This document shows positions 1 through 12,727 of a DNA stretch of 64,000 nt, in pieces (the stretch's first letter is position 1; each line of letters begins with the position of its first letter). The notes beneath the pieces were generated by a model that was not told where the DNA came from, ran no database searches, and worked only from the letters and a program-made list of their open reading frames with translations. The stretch lies in contig NC_135566.1 of NCBI RefSeq assembly GCF_964340395.1, positions 19,212,297 to 19,276,296 of the forward strand. The letters run 5' to 3'. The DNA comes from Glandiceps talaboti. Taxonomy: Eukaryota > Hemichordata > Enteropneusta > Spengelidae. The translations under genes were made by a program, and so were the position numbers.

Positions 1-1870
1 TTACAAAATGTATAACTGATCTGACTGAGTATTCTGACCTAGTATTACCAATATATATTATACACTTATAAAATGTACACTTAATCTATCCTGTGTAATG
101 TCTACCTATCATGTCCTATTTGTGGCTTATTCAATGACAATAGATAAGAAACACAATGGACTTGAACAATACCTACATAGTTATAGTTAATGTTTATCAT
201 TCACTCAGGGCTTTCTATTTATCAGTGTCTAGACAGGCACCTGTAACCAGCATGGCATGCTCAGGTTCCTGTCACCAGTGTGGTGTGCTGGCAACAGGCT
301 GAGATTTTTATGGCCTCAGTTCAGTGTGTTTTGGTACCAAAAAAAAGCACTGGTTACCTTTGAAAATGATTGCCTCAGTATATCAAATCCACAAAAGTTT
401 GAAAATATTTAGTACCCTTTGCCCTTTGATAAATCATGCATTTCCAATCAGCAAGCATGATCTGAATAGGTAGGCTGAGGAGACTCTAACTTGAGTACGG
501 AGGCATATATATTTTGTCGGCATCAGTGACGTGTGTGCCCTCTAAACCAATTTACGCACATAATTTCTAGTGATGCACCAAGTTTTGATGTTCTCCTATC
601 TCTAACTATGTGGTGACTCACAAGAAATCCCTGTTTTTATCATTTTGACTAACAACAACAAAATTTGGCTATCGTTAGAGAGCACACTGATGCTAGCAAG
701 TGGCCTCAAACTTGTGATCAAACACTGATGCTGACTCTTTTGAACTTAGCACCAATCTTCTCCATGTGGAATATGTAAAGTTGTCAATAAATCAGTTTAC
801 TACTCTCCAAACCTTCAAAGTTAACCTTTCAAATAATTTTCAAAGAATGTTTTGAACTGCACAACTCAAGAACTATAACTTTTGTCTCAAAAAATCACAT
901 TCTAGAGAGAAGCGATGTCTTTACAGCATATAACAGCACAGTCTGCATATTGTGTTTGTCTACTTCTGAATCACATAATTGTCTTCATTTACTTCTTTTA
1001 CACCTCATCAACTGTTATGGAAGTATTGTGACCAATGAGTATCTTGTCTTTGGGTCAAAGTAAAAATAAAATATAAAATAAAATTCCAACCTACATGTAC
1101 CTATCCTATTTTTGGAAGTCATGTTATCGAAAAACAAGCATTTTTTTCTATTTTTGCCAGAATGCATTGTTCGAACCTCCTTGGACTACTGAATAGGCTA
1201 CATACCATTACTGTATACATTTGTATGTAATGGTTACATATAACAATGACCATTGGTATTTGTGTAATTTTGTAACCTAAAGCAGCATGTCAAAGTCAGT
1301 CACCAGCACATGGTCCTGGTGACAGGTACCTGTCAGGAGACTCAGCCTTATTTTTTGATAACATGCCCCCTTCCTCCCCCACTGTTGAGTGCTAGTAAGG
1401 CCTAAAGAAAAAAAAATGTTTGGTTCTGGTTCCCCGACCCCACCTAGTTGTTCACTGCTGACTCTATGTATTCGAGAAAAAAAAATTGTGTGATGTCTCG
1501 CAAATATAGTGGATGCGGAAACTGACATCAACTTAAAAAGACAACATAAAAGTTTTATTCCAAACTGTAATGTCTGTGCATTTGATGGAAAGCAACCAAT
1601 AACACAGAGACCATATAGAAAATATCAGAAAACACAACTACCTGAACTAGACACTCACATATGAAAAAATAAAATAAAATAAAAAATCTACCTACCCCAA
1701 CAGTTCTAAAATTGAGCGTAATCAGAACCACACAATTTTTTTTTGTTAGGCCTACACTGTATGTTTCTCAATTAATTGCCAGTGTCAAATTTGTAGGGTA
1801 TATTTACTGCACTAAAACAAGGTCTTATGGCCTGGGACCAATGTCGAGATGTGCTTTGGCAGACATGGTG
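1..1870. other. intergenic sequence, no gene seen
   Basis: AT-rich sequence with only short, unlinked open frames and no recognisable protein or splice pattern. Segments near 220-310 and 1,270-1,420 share GC-richer words (caggcacctg, caggtacctg), but I could not align them as a clear repeat. Confidence 0.5.
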
Positions 1871-2086
1871 CCACAGTCACCTGTGAGCAAATATTCTATA
1901 ATTTCAAGGCTGGTCATAATACAAAATTATGATATTATTTCGGTATTTACGAAATATTAAAAAAAAAAAATACATGCATAAACACCACTGGTGGTACTTT
2001 TTGAATATTCGTAAATACCTGATAACGTCATTATTTTGTATTTATGACCATCCTTGAATAGAATATTAGCTCACAGGTGACTGTGG
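1871..2086. mobile_element. foldback (MITE-like) element
   Basis: Two arms of about 85-90 bp face each other. The left arm starts CCACAGTCACCTGTGAGC and the right arm ends with its reverse complement. Homology continues through 'ggtcataatacaaaat' and 'ggtatttacgaatatt' with small indels. The centre holds the palindrome caccactggtggt. There is no coding capacity, so this looks like a non-autonomous inverted-repeat element upstream of the CCDC42-like gene. Confidence 0.75.
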
Positions 2087-2479
2087 TCAGTGTGCATAGT
2101 GCAACACCGATCACAAGGTCATATATGGGTCATTTGGACAGTGAACCATATTCTATCACTACGTGAAATCAGATTGGTTTAAAGAAGTGTTGGCATTAAG
2201 TAACATGCACTCTCTGATACATCGAAAGAAAGGACGTGGACAAGGCCACGATTCCCACGAATATTTCTCGTGTCTGAAAAAATGTCGGACAGTCGCAGTC
2301 CTAGATGTGACACAGCCTGAGGTCATAAGGGTCGAACTTTGAAGACTCTCAAATAAGTACCAAATTGTATCCGTTTTACAACAATTTTGTCATCTAGGAC
2401 CGTGTCTTACTATAATTAGGTCGATGTCTGTTTAACAGAGAAAGATCAGGCTTACCTGCACACGACAGGCGCAACCAGC

Positions 2480-2744
2480 CTGCTGCTTGTACGCAAATGT
2501 AGGGAGAATCTTCGGACGAGAGCCGCCATGTTCACTTGCCTTGCGTGTTTTGAAGCCTCACTTTCATAAATGTCTGGCATTACAGCGCCAACATGCGACG
2601 GGGTCCGGATATGCACCGTTTCTTAGCAACTCCGCCATATTGTTTTCCCTCCATCAATTCTGTTATTATTGTGAACCGATCCATTCGGTTTTGCGTGCCG
2701 CGTTTGTCTTTTTTTGATCCCGTCTCGACAAGGTTACATTCAAG
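2480..2744 (+). promoter_or_regulatory. probable promoter and 5' UTR of the CCDC42-like gene
   Basis: This stretch before the start codon is richer in GC and CpG than its surroundings. It carries AGCCGCCATG near 2,521 and CAAGATGGGG overlapping the start, both resembling YY1-type sites common at TATA-less animal promoters. No TATA box is evident. The transcription start cannot be placed from sequence. Confidence 0.35.
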
Positions 2745-5700
2745 ATGGGGTCAGTTAGCCTCGAAGAGTATTTCAGGACCACTTTTGAGGACAAGCTCCT
2801 CGTGTAAGTACCAAAAATGAAAACGATTTTATAACATGTTGGAATGTTGTTGTTGGAAATTGAACTGAAATGTGCAGTTCATAGTTAACCATGGTTGGCA
2901 CTTTGCACGTTGTCGATAAATAACGTTATTTTGACAATGACATAGATACAAATCAAAATGAAAAATATCTTTCCTGTTGTTGTGCCATATTTTTTAAGTG
3001 ATTTGTATTGTAACTTCCGGTAAACATCTCTGCTGTACACAATAGTATTCACATCGTAACACTGTAAATAAATAAAAAAAAAAACATCATTAATGACATC
3101 GTGTATATTTTATTGCAAACCGTAGAAAAATGCCTGAGAGGGAGGATGACCATCTTACCCCAGCAACTAGGCTTCTAGAAAAGAGACGAGAGATGGCAGA
3201 GGTGGAGCAGGCACTAGCTGCACAAAAGGAGGTATGACACGTTTCATATGACAGTTTGTTATTACCATTGGGTTCTACTTCCATGGTTATTACGTACAGC
3301 AGTCGACTTGCACCAGTCCCTTGGAAGATATTGTTTGTCTCATAATCCAAATGTTTTGAGTTTGTTATTCACTTTCACGTTTCCCCAGTTACTAGGCATC
3401 TCCCAAGTCATCTTTCTGGGCTTAGGCGTTCACCCAACTTTTATGGAATAACTCACTCTGGTTATAATTTCACATAGAACACAGTTATGTGTGTGAATAA
3501 AAACAATATATTGTTTCATAAAGAATGGAAAAACGCCTGGAAACTTGAGCAAGGCTAAGCATGAATGTGTCCAGCTGGATGTGTCTCTCGTAATACATCC
3601 ATGATCTAACATAGCAGCAGAAATGGCTTGCAGTATAGTAGCTGTAGTGTCTGTGATCTTGGCAAATTGATTTCAGCTCAGTGGTGATGCCACACATACA
3701 TGTACACCTACTGTCATTTAATGATTGCATTTTTGCTTTGTCAAGTTTTGGCAGATACCTGTGAAAATTGACTCTCCCTATTCACTACAGCCAATGTGAT
3801 GAACCAATTGAACAGTACACTTTTTGGCATCATAGCCAAGGGCAAAGACACTAATTGAAGACAGAAAATCCAAATGAAGCCAACCAATTTAATAGAGTGA
3901 TACAATTTCACAAGAAAAACAATTGTAATAATTTATTTTTATAGTGGATTGCATTTGTCTTCAAAAGATTTGAATGAATTGGTTTGAATCTTTCTTCTTC
4001 TTTTCGCTTTTTTTTCATACTGCCCCTTTCCCCTCCTCCCTCTACTTGTTATACAACATTATACTTATTTTTCATCGACTAGGGAGGTGGAGGAGGAGGA
4101 GGGGGAGGGAGGGGTTACATCCATCATGCAACCATGGTGGAGGGGGAGTTACTTGAAGGAAATGTATATTACATGTGAGAGTACTCCAATTGATTGTAGT
4201 AATAATGCTTTGTTGCTTTGTTGTTTCATTCCTAGCCATCATTCCATTGATGTGAATTACTAAAGACATATTTGCTAATTTTCAGGAATTTCAAATGAAA
4301 ATGGAAAGTCTGCAACAGAGAAGAGAAGAATTAGAAAGAAAAGAATATCAACTGAAAGAGTCACTTTTGAAATTTGATAAATTCTTAAAGGTAAGTTTGC
4401 ATTGATTTCAAACTGTTGTACATTATCAACTGTTCCAATGACTTTTACCAAGTGAAGTATTCTTAGTCTCAAGAGTGTGATGCTAGAATATGGAATATCT
4501 CAGTGAAATCATGGAAGTATCACCCACATGGTGAAATCATGGAGGTATAACTGTTAGGGGAGATCTCTAATACCTCCATGGTCAAATCAAACAGAAATTA
4601 TCACCATGGTAATCTTGAAATTCAGATGAAATAAAGCAAATGGTGTGATAATGAAACAGTAGTTGCAAGTGACAATGTAGTCTGTAAGATGCAACATAGA
4701 CAGTTTCCTCTCCACTGCCTATGGTGGCAATAATGCCAGATACAGTTATGAAATGACAATGGGAGAAAGGTGTAAATGGAAGTAATTAATTGGTGTGAAA
4801 GGAAGTAACTAACTGCTGTGAATATGAAGCAAAGGGAATGAAAAGATGTGAAACAGTTAGGGTGAGGAAAAGAAATGCAAGGGTGACTGTAGTTCTGAGT
4901 CCTGGGCTAGATTTCCGTTTGACTTTTTTACAAAATGACTTTATCTCTTTCCTGGAATGACACTACAACAAAAACATTGTCAATAGTTGTGTATCTTTGT
5001 TAAGAATGCTGACATGAAAGTACACTATTGTTATCTCTATCCTGGGTTATCTTACTAAGACACAGACAGGTAAGGAAGTCCGTGCTAAGGAGTACATGAG
5101 GTCATTCTTCTTTTTTTAGACCACCTTTTTTATATGCAAAAATATATGGACAAAGTATTACATCCATCATTTGATAAGAACAGTTGTGTGGCCTCTTTAC
5201 ATGATAATAGTAGTTCACATTCACAAACAAATTAGAAGTTCCCCAGGCATTTCATGCACACATAAAGAGGCAATAAAACTATCCTTATCTAACCATGGAA
5301 TGTAATATAGGTCTCTGCTGTTCCAACATGCTGTGCCAATTGTTATTAATCTAATTCATTTGTTTACTGTCCCTGTTTGTAACAGGTTCTGTTCATCAAT
5401 ACTTCTGATATCTGCAATTGTACTGCCAAGCAACCACTTTTTATACCTAGAGTTTAGTCCTAATTCTAAAAATGGGCCTTTAACAATAATAGGAACTGGA
5501 ACTGCATTTAGGCCAATGTATCTCACTTCACTAACTTTTTTTTCATAATAATTTACTTATGGGTAGATTATAGATAACAATAAAAAAAAACTTATGTAAG
5601 ATTAAATAATGTCAGATGATAGACAATAGAAGGGGAGGGTAGTAAAGAAGGAATGCTGGTGCCACAAATCAGTTCTATGATTATTACTATTACTATATCA

Positions 5701-8700
5701 TTGTTGTATTTTTATGTACACATCAAAGTGTTTTTGTCAATCATTAGATCTTCATCATCATTGTTTTCATCACCTTATGTTTATCCATAGGCCTCTATAG
5801 AGTAATGGGCTCCACCCTTTCATTTCTCAAAAACAATTGAACTAAATTAACTTTATGATCCATTCCTTTGCTATGCAAAATGCCGCAGCTGAATCATTAT
5901 TGTCAAAGCTGAGAACACTGACTTCATGTGTGACTGTAAGTTAGTAACTACGTTTCCATTATTTAGACTACATACAAATCATGACAAGTTATACATTTAC
6001 TGAAATTGATCTGATTTTTGTCTCCTGTAGGAAAACGACTCAAAGAGAGCAAGAGCCGTCAAGAAAGCACATGATGAAAGAGATCTTAAGAAGACGAAAG
6101 TCAAAGAAATAGGAAGACTTCTTGATGAGAAGAGAGAACTTGAACAGACTAGAGATAAACTAGCAACAAAGTTATCAAAACATACCATCTTCCATAAATA
6201 CCTAGAAAGAGTATTGGAAACGGCAGATGAATTCCATGAAATCAGAGAGATCATTGCTAGATATGACACACTGGTAGCAACACATGAGGTAAGTCTCGTT
6301 TATTTCAGTACTGTAAAACAATAAAATTCAGGACTCAAGTAGAATATTGTTTTAACCCTCTTTGAGTCAAGTTCTTGTAAAAGATAATAAATGGCTGTGG
6401 TAGGATTAGAATGAAAGGGCCACAAGCTGAGTTTAAAAATGTTTTGGCAGTATTTTTTAAAGCACATTTAAGAGATATTGTTTTCCAAGGAGGAGTAAAA
6501 AAATTAGCTAATTTTGACAAATCTGTACAATCTAGAATTACTTGTTGATGAGAAAGAACATTCGGACCTGTTACATTTCTTGCCACTTGTGCAGCACCCT
6601 AGTGTTAAAGGAGGAAACCTAGTCAAGCTGAGAGCACCGTGATGCTTTTTACACACTGGACTGGGAATTTTTAAACCCAGCCAACTCTTGGTGGGTTTGA
6701 ACCCAGACTGCAGTGGTAAGAGGCACACAAGCTAACTGCTTGGCCACCGACAACACCGATTTTAATTTGCACTTGTGTAACAGTAACAGTTGTTTGTGAT
6801 CTTGTGTGTATAGTAGAAAGCAGATTATATACCTGTAAAATGTATAACCAGCTGACAAGAAAAATTACTGTTATTATGTTTTCAGGACTTGATAGAAAAG
6901 GACCATGAAAACCAAGAAGCTGTTGAAGCTGAAAGAACTAGAATTCATAAATTTACAGAAGACAAAAATAATGAAATATTAAATTACAACAACATGCTAG
7001 CTAATCTCCAAACAAGATTAGATAGAGCTCAGAGTGAGGCCGTCAAATGGTAAGTCAAAGTCAAGATTAATTGTCATGCTGATTGTCTTTTCATATGTGT
7101 GTTCATGTGTAATAAGTTTGTATGTTGAAATGAGTTGTTACCTTAGCAACAAGATAATAATGTTGTAATGAAATGGAAGACAGCCTTTCATTAACCTTTT
7201 ATACAAATATTGTTTAGTAAATAGGTCTCATTGACAATGTTATTTTTGTTTTCCAGGGAATCAGTGTGGACCCACATCAAGAACACTGCAGCCAAGAAGA
7301 CACTGTTACTGGGTAGAATTAAAATGTAAGGCATTATTTGGGGGGGGTTTTTCACCTCAAATTGAAATAATAAGCTGTTTTAATTGAAGTCTGTTTTGCA
7401 ATCCCCAGAGTAAATGGTTTCTTCCTCCACTCTCACCTCCTTTAAAAACTTAAGACAAATAGTTAAAATGAATACATATCTTCTCCTATGTCACAAAATG
7501 ATTGAAATATATGTGAAGTTTGGAAGAGGAGAATAGTGGGGATATGATGTACTGATGCGCTAGCCAGGTTCAACACAAAATATGGAATATATACTCGGGT
7601 CGCTCTACGTCATGGCAATGAGCATCTATGTCACGACAACGTGTGCCTACATCACAGGTTCTGCTGTGTTCGAAATATGAGTCAAAACACTTAAAATTGC
7701 CATTACTTTCCTCAATTTTTCTTTGATACTACTGGGGCTGGTATATTTACAAATGTATGTTATTCTCCAATATATTTCTTCAGTCAGTCGGAAAATACTG
7801 TCAGTACTCATCTAGTGACTTGTAGTGACAAAGGCCTCTTACGTGGCTCTCAATGCTTTGAAACACAAATAGATTTTACCTTCATAAATTACGACAACAA
7901 TTCTGATATTGTCCTTCATTCATCAGATTTGTCTCATTTAGTGTTTTTGACAAGTTTTTGAAACCCAGATATTATAAAGTTGAAAATCAGGTAAAACTGG
8001 TATACATGTAGTTTCCCAAATGTTCTATAAAATAGTTGTATTGAACCCCTGCCCCAATATAAGTGACTTGGGAACTCAAGATATATTTTACCTACTTACA
8101 TTGTTATACTCTCATTGAAAAACACTGTTAGAAAATATTGTTCTTTATGTTAATTCAGGAGCCTTTCAGATTGCAGTTTTTTTTAGGGCTACACATAACT
8201 TGTTCAATTTCTTGTTATTTCTAGGGCTACACATAACTTGTTCAATTTCTTGTTGTTTCTGGGGCTACGCATAACTTGTTCAATTTCTTGTTTATTTCTA
8301 GGGCTACACATAACTTGTTCATGCTAGTTAACAAACATCTAAGACAGCAGCAACTGGTAGAAGACACAACAGAACAACTTAGCAAGGTGAGTGATGTGTT
8401 GAGTGTATTTAAGTCACGGTTATGTTAACTTCACTGAAATCAGTGGGCTGACTGTGCGGGTTAAGTGACAGTCTTAGCATACACTTACATAAACTTGGTT
8501 TGATTTGTCAACACTGAATGTGTACACTTGTTTGGCTGCATTATTTAAAGTGGCAAAATGGATATGAGGATTGGGTATTTATTTTGGAGTTTTAATTTAT
8601 AAAACAACTTTATCATAGCTTCCTACTTGAAAAATCAATGTGAAACAACACATGCCAAGTCCTTGTTTGTAACTCAATAAATTGCAAAAGATTAATAAAA

Positions 8701-9589
8701 AATGTGTAAAATCTTTGCTATTGTACGTACAATAACAAACTTTACACAGTTTTCAGCTTCTTGCAAAGTCTTGAGTTACAAACAGATTTTGTCCATGTTT
8801 CACATTGATTTTCAAGTAGCAAGCTATCATGAAATTGTTTAATTAATTAAAAATCCCAACTAAATACCCAATCCTCATCCATATGGCCACTTTAAAGAAA
8901 ACTGTTGGGACTATTATGGCCAAGTCTATGTCAGTGCATCAGAACAAGTTCAGTCATCTATCAATAATGTTGCAATACTTCATTCAAAGTTGGAGAGAAA
9001 CAAAAATTAATAATTTTTTATTTAAGTATATCGATAGGTATCAAATTTATCTGTATTATTTTAAAATTTGAATTTGAATTATCATATCCACCATACTTAG
9101 AATTATTTACATATGTACCAGAGATTAGTTGAACTGGTGTGCATGCATACATGCATGTGATTGATATGCAAATGAGAATGTGATCATTCGTTACACACAA
9201 AATCATGTATACAATTTTAATGGAAATTTGCCATTTCATTTAAATGTATGACATGTAATATTAGCAGAACCTCATGCCATGTGAGTTCCAGTGTGGGTAC
9301 TCACAGGTATTTGCACTCATAGTCATACTTGCAGTGTTTTCTGCTGCACTTTGACAAGTACAGGCATAGAGAACATGTGCTAATATTCCGAGTACGCCAC
9401 ACTTGAACTCACGTGTCATGGGGTTCTGTCATGGACAATTTTGAATCACTTGTTTCTTTTGATTTATTGATTTCTTCTTTTTTGTCTTGGCAGATTCAAG
9501 TATTCATAATGGACCTGACACAAATCACACAAGAAATCAAACGTGCTGAAACACTTGGTACGTCAGTTGGAGGGGGATCATCAAGTTAA
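2745..9589 (+). CDS. CCDC42: coiled-coil ciliary protein, CCDC42/CFAP73 family
   Basis: Eight exons: 2745-2803, 3126-3231, 4286-4390, 6031-6288, 6886-7049, 7257-7325, 8302-8386, 9494-9589. All introns are GT-AG and phases match throughout. The joined frame is 942 nt (313 aa plus stop), close to the 316 aa I recall for human CCDC42. Residues about 35-230 are heptad-rich and charged, matching the DUF4200 coiled-coil region. The most diagnostic stretch is in exons 6-7 (residues ~232-262), containing W-x-H-I-x-NTAAKKTLLLG then IKMAT. YLE near residue 146 and IIARYDTLV near 164 also match the family as I remember it. CCDC42 and CFAP73 (MIA2 in Chlamydomonas) belong to a family of axonemal or manchette coiled-coil proteins of motile cilia and sperm. 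The start is the first ATG of an exon whose donor (gtaagt) leads in frame into exon 2; MGSVSLEEYF resembles the family N-terminus. Assignment to CCDC42 rather than CFAP73 is from memory and less certain than the family. Confidence 0.9.
4527..4590. mobile_element. micro-foldback element, CCATGGAGGTA family
   Basis: CATGGAGGTATAACTG on the left faces ATACCTCCATGG on the right around a short centre containing ggggagatctct. The reverse complement (ccatggaggtatta..tctcccc) matches the hairpin at 11,239-11,276, so both are copies of one tiny family inside non-coding DNA. It lies in intron 3 of the CCDC42-like gene. Confidence 0.6.
6520..6765 (-). mobile_element. tRNA-derived SINE, in intron 4
   Basis: Read on the minus strand, GTGGCCAAGCAGTTAGC (A-box-like) is followed about 35 bp later by GGGTTCAAACCC (B-box-like). 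This is the pattern of a Leu/Ser-type tRNA head, followed by an unrelated body. No intact tRNA fold or clean tail is visible, so I call it a SINE fossil rather than a tRNA gene. Confidence 0.6.
8185..8322 (+). repeat. tandemly copied 3' splice site of exon 7
   Basis: The acceptor plus first bases of exon 7 (agGGCTACACATAACTTGTTCA) occur four times at 38-39 bp spacing. The AG sits at 8185, 8223, (GG at 8261) and 8300. Only the last copy continues into the conserved coding sequence. Using the second copy would add 77 nt and hit a stop, so upstream copies are decoys; the third has lost its AG. Confidence 0.8.
8545..8896. mobile_element. long foldback element, in intron 7
   Basis: Two arms of about 160 bp are mutual reverse complements with scattered mismatches. 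The left begins TTTAAAGTGGC and the right ends GCCACTTTAAAG. Both contain 'gaggattgggtattta' and 'cttgaaaatcaatgtgaaac' on opposite strands. The centre is the palindrome attgtacgtacaat near 8,722. It has no open frame. Confidence 0.8.
9264..9430. mobile_element. short inverted-repeat element, in intron 7
   Basis: The left end (cagaacctcatgccatgtga) and the reverse complement of the right end (cagaaccccatgacacgtga) match. The arms of about 40 bp continue through gagttccagtgtgg.. and gtactc. MITE-like and non-coding. Confidence 0.7.
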
Positions 9590-9887
9590 ATATTTTATAA
9601 AAAATAATTGACTGTATAAATGAAAGATATTTATGTGATGACACTATCTATACACGGGTGTAGTTGCTGAAGAAGAGTTGCCACAAAAAGTGTCCTCATA
9701 CTAGGCTGGCAATGTACAATTTTTTTTTATTAATGTTGTTATTATTTTGCAATGATTGAAGATAGAAAGGTCTGTAGTAATACAAGTGTTTGTAATGTTG
9801 AACTGAGTGCAAACAGCTTTTAAAATATGAATGCATCTGTTCAGATTGAAATAAGACTAAATTTTCATATAAGTGTTATGTCGTGTT

Positions 9888-10405
9888 ATCATGATGAGTA
9901 AGTGGTTCAGGTGCCTGGTTCATAGTCTGCTAGCCTGTTTACTGTACTGTCAAGATACATTGTTAGCTTGTATTCTCCATTTGTGTTGAGAAAAATTTTC
10001 AAATTTCAATTTCAAATGATTCACATAGCCACACCACCAAAAGTCATTATCATGGTTATCCAGTGCCTGTAGGGTTAAATTTACATAAAATGTAATGTAT
10101 TTTACCACATCACATAGTGTAACACACGTATACTTACATTCCTGATTCATTTGAATAATGACATTCTGACTAGTTGTCATGGTTGAAGGGATTGTACACT
10201 GTCATCAACCAGGCTATTGTGTGAAAATTTTCAATTCATTATTATCAGTTTTAATACTGTAATCATTACAAGCAGAGATTACGATTGAGGGTTAGGAGGA
10301 GCGACCAGAGAACGATGTATCTTGACAGCACCGTAAACAGACTTATAATCTGCACACGACTGGTCTTGATATCTGCCACTGTCATTCACTCATCATAGTT
10401 TGAAT
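9888..10405. mobile_element. inverted-repeat element just 3' of the CCDC42-like gene
   Basis: The left arm contains GTTTACTGTACTGTCAAG then atacattgtt. The right arm carries the reverse complement (cttgacagcaccgtaaac). Outer parts (atgatgagtaagtg against the complement of cattcactcatcat) also match, giving arms of roughly 100 bp around a 300 bp centre. It may overlap the 3' UTR. Confidence 0.65.
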
Positions 10406-10958
10406 CACTGTTGAGCCTTGATTTACTGGTACTCACCATTACAGTGATATTATTGTTTTGATGAATTAAATCTTCAACACTTTACTGTGAGCTGTCCAGT
10501 GAATACAGCAAATATATCAGGTTTGCCGTTAAGGAATTTTTTACCTCAAAACTAAAATTTAAAAAAATCAAAGCAGCTTGAATAACCCAAAACTTTACCA
10601 TATGAAAACGTTTTCCTATTCCTTTTCAAATCCACAAATAAATTTGTTTTGAAGATTCAATGTCATGTTATCAAGTGTTATCAACGGGCACTCGTCATTC
10701 CTTTCCACAAATATGACTGACGATGATATGTGTAATTGTCTTCTGCAACAAAATGTTGTTGCATACAATCATATCACTCCTTTTCAGTTGAGTGACAGTC
10801 ACATCCTACATGTTCATGATCAAAATAGACATAGTGTGGTCAAAACGAGATAAAAAGGCAGGTAGCTGCCACATGTGTGAATGTTCATATTTGGCCCCAG
10901 AATTAGGAGATTACATAGCATAGACCTATATAAGCAACATGTTTACATATCGCCACAT

Positions 10959-11035
10959 CAGTGCAGTAAGGTCATATCTGCCTATACAATTGCATAGCTG
11001 ATACGACCTTAGCAGATACGACCTTACTGCACTGA
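10959..11035. mobile_element. 77 bp hairpin element
   Basis: TCAGTGCAGTAAGGTCATAT and its near-perfect reverse complement are separated by about 30 bp. The right arm is preceded by a partial direct copy (tgatacgacctta). Short MITE-like stem-loop with no gene. Confidence 0.7.
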
Positions 11036-11204
11036 CGCAACGATATAACTGTTAGCAACAGTAGGCAGATTCTTTTTTCTTTATTTCCATCATGCTATCC
11101 TAGAGTGTGCCTACAGTCCTAAAGTGTAAGGATGATAAAAACCCTCTTTAGTGATGTAACCTACATTCTAATTATCAATGTGATATCTTCCCATGAAATT
11201 ACCA

Positions 11205-11440
11205 CAGGGGAGTCATAATAGTGAAATGGTTAAATAACCATGGATGTATTACGTCTCCCCAAATACATCCATGGAGTAACTGACTTGGAATCTGCAGGTT
11301 ACAGGTTTAAGTTTTATCGTTGTTGTTTGTTTCTGAATGGTTTAAGTCCTTTGGCCAGATTTGAACCAAGATTTGTGCCCCAGTCAACCCAGCTGTATAA
11401 TTTGGGACCTGCTAGGATAGAGGTTGCAATGTGAATGCTT
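11205..11440 (+). mobile_element. diverged SINE copy carrying an inserted hairpin
   Basis: The sequence is collinear with the intact SINE at 46,811-47,175: gagtcataatagtgaaatgg, then cttggaatctgcaggtt, then tgtttgtttctgaatggttt, then gctgtataatttgggacctg and ggttgcaatgtgaatgcttt. Its A-box region is split by a segment of about 45 bp containing the perfect 12 bp inverted repeat CCATGGATGTAT/ATACATCCATGG (11,239-11,276), flanked by taac on both sides. The 3' body and tail are lost. Confidence 0.75.
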
Positions 11441-12148
11441 TAATTTGAAAGTGTTATATGAACAAACTAGCATTATTATTATTAATATTATTATACAGGG
11501 TTTGATGGCCATTTTGGAATATATTATGTGGATATATTCTGAGGTCATTTTATTCTGTATTAAAATAATATTGCATGGTGTCCTTAATATTTCTCCTTGA
11601 TTGGATGTTTTTTTGAACAAAGTAACAGTAAAGTTAGAGACTTATTTCTATGGCAAATACTACAGTAAAGGTCTGTGCCAGGGTTAGTAATTGCATATCT
11701 TTATTAAATGCACCACTATTATTGAATAAACCTGTTGTCGGTTCCAAGATGCATTGCGCGTCTCTGCATACAATGCAATGTATTGTGTATGCACACGCAG
11801 AGGAGGGATTTACATGCGATACTCAGGGGGGATAGTTGTCACCTGACCATACCCTGGGTTCACCTGTCAAATTCTTCTCTGCCATTGATGGCGTTTAGAC
11901 TTTGTTATAATTAAAGAGTTCAACATATCTTTATATCATTTCCTGATGAAAATGGTATTTCAAATGTAATAAAGACAAAACGACTAAATGTAACAACATA
12001 GTAAGTGACGTTCTATCGTGCAATGCATTTTGGAACCGGGAAGTTGACTATTACATGTGTTATTAACATTATTATCAGTAGACACAGATACAGGAGAAAT
12101 GAAGATGGCTTGAGGTTTCACTCACAATACTCAATGTTTTTACACACA

Positions 12149-12169
12149 CATGCACGCACGCACGCACAT

Positions 12170-12205
<36 letters not shown>

Positions 12206-12212
12206 ACGCACG

Positions 12213-12264
<52 letters not shown>
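12149..12264. repeat. (CA)n/(CG-CA) microsatellite
   Basis: A run of about 115 bp of alternating CA with a few CG, TA and TC interruptions. Open frames over it on both strands are repeat artefacts. Confidence 0.95.
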
Positions 12265-12268
<4 letters not shown>

Positions 12269-12693
12269 CAGCTTCAAATGCAAAAGAAACAATAGAAGTA
12301 GACAAATTACCATGTTGCTCATTGGTGGAAAGGAAGCCATCAAAATCATCAAGTCTGTATGTAATTTTTTTCAAACAGAATCCAGTTTCTTGTGCACTGT
12401 AAAATATTTGCAATACTTTATCACGTTTCAATATGATAAGGTAAAGGATCAGGCTATGTGTGTTGTGTTATTGTTAGTTTATCAAATTAAATTACGTCTT
12501 ATCTTTGTGTGTAAAAAAAACCCACCACGTCTCATGAGTGAAACACCAAGTCAACTTCATTTCTTCTGTAGCAGTTTTGTTAACTATGTTTACCCATAAT
12601 TTTGTGTTCTGTCAGATGTCAAATCAGTTAACGCTTTGATTATCTACCATTTACAGGCTTGCTAGGTGTGCTTTGGAAGGAGCTGTAATATAT

Positions 12694-12727
12694 ATGTGTG
12701 TGCGTGTGTGTACGTGTGTGTGTGTGC
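12694..12727. repeat. short (GT)n microsatellite
   Basis: About 34 bp of GT alternation with GC and TA interruptions. Confidence 0.8.

Noticed and set aside
1277-1531. 84-codon minus-strand frame
   Set aside because: No recognisable domain, lies over A-rich runs, no splice context.
12005-12599. His/Thr-rich and Cys/Val-rich frames
   Set aside because: They are translations of the CA microsatellite with no support outside it.
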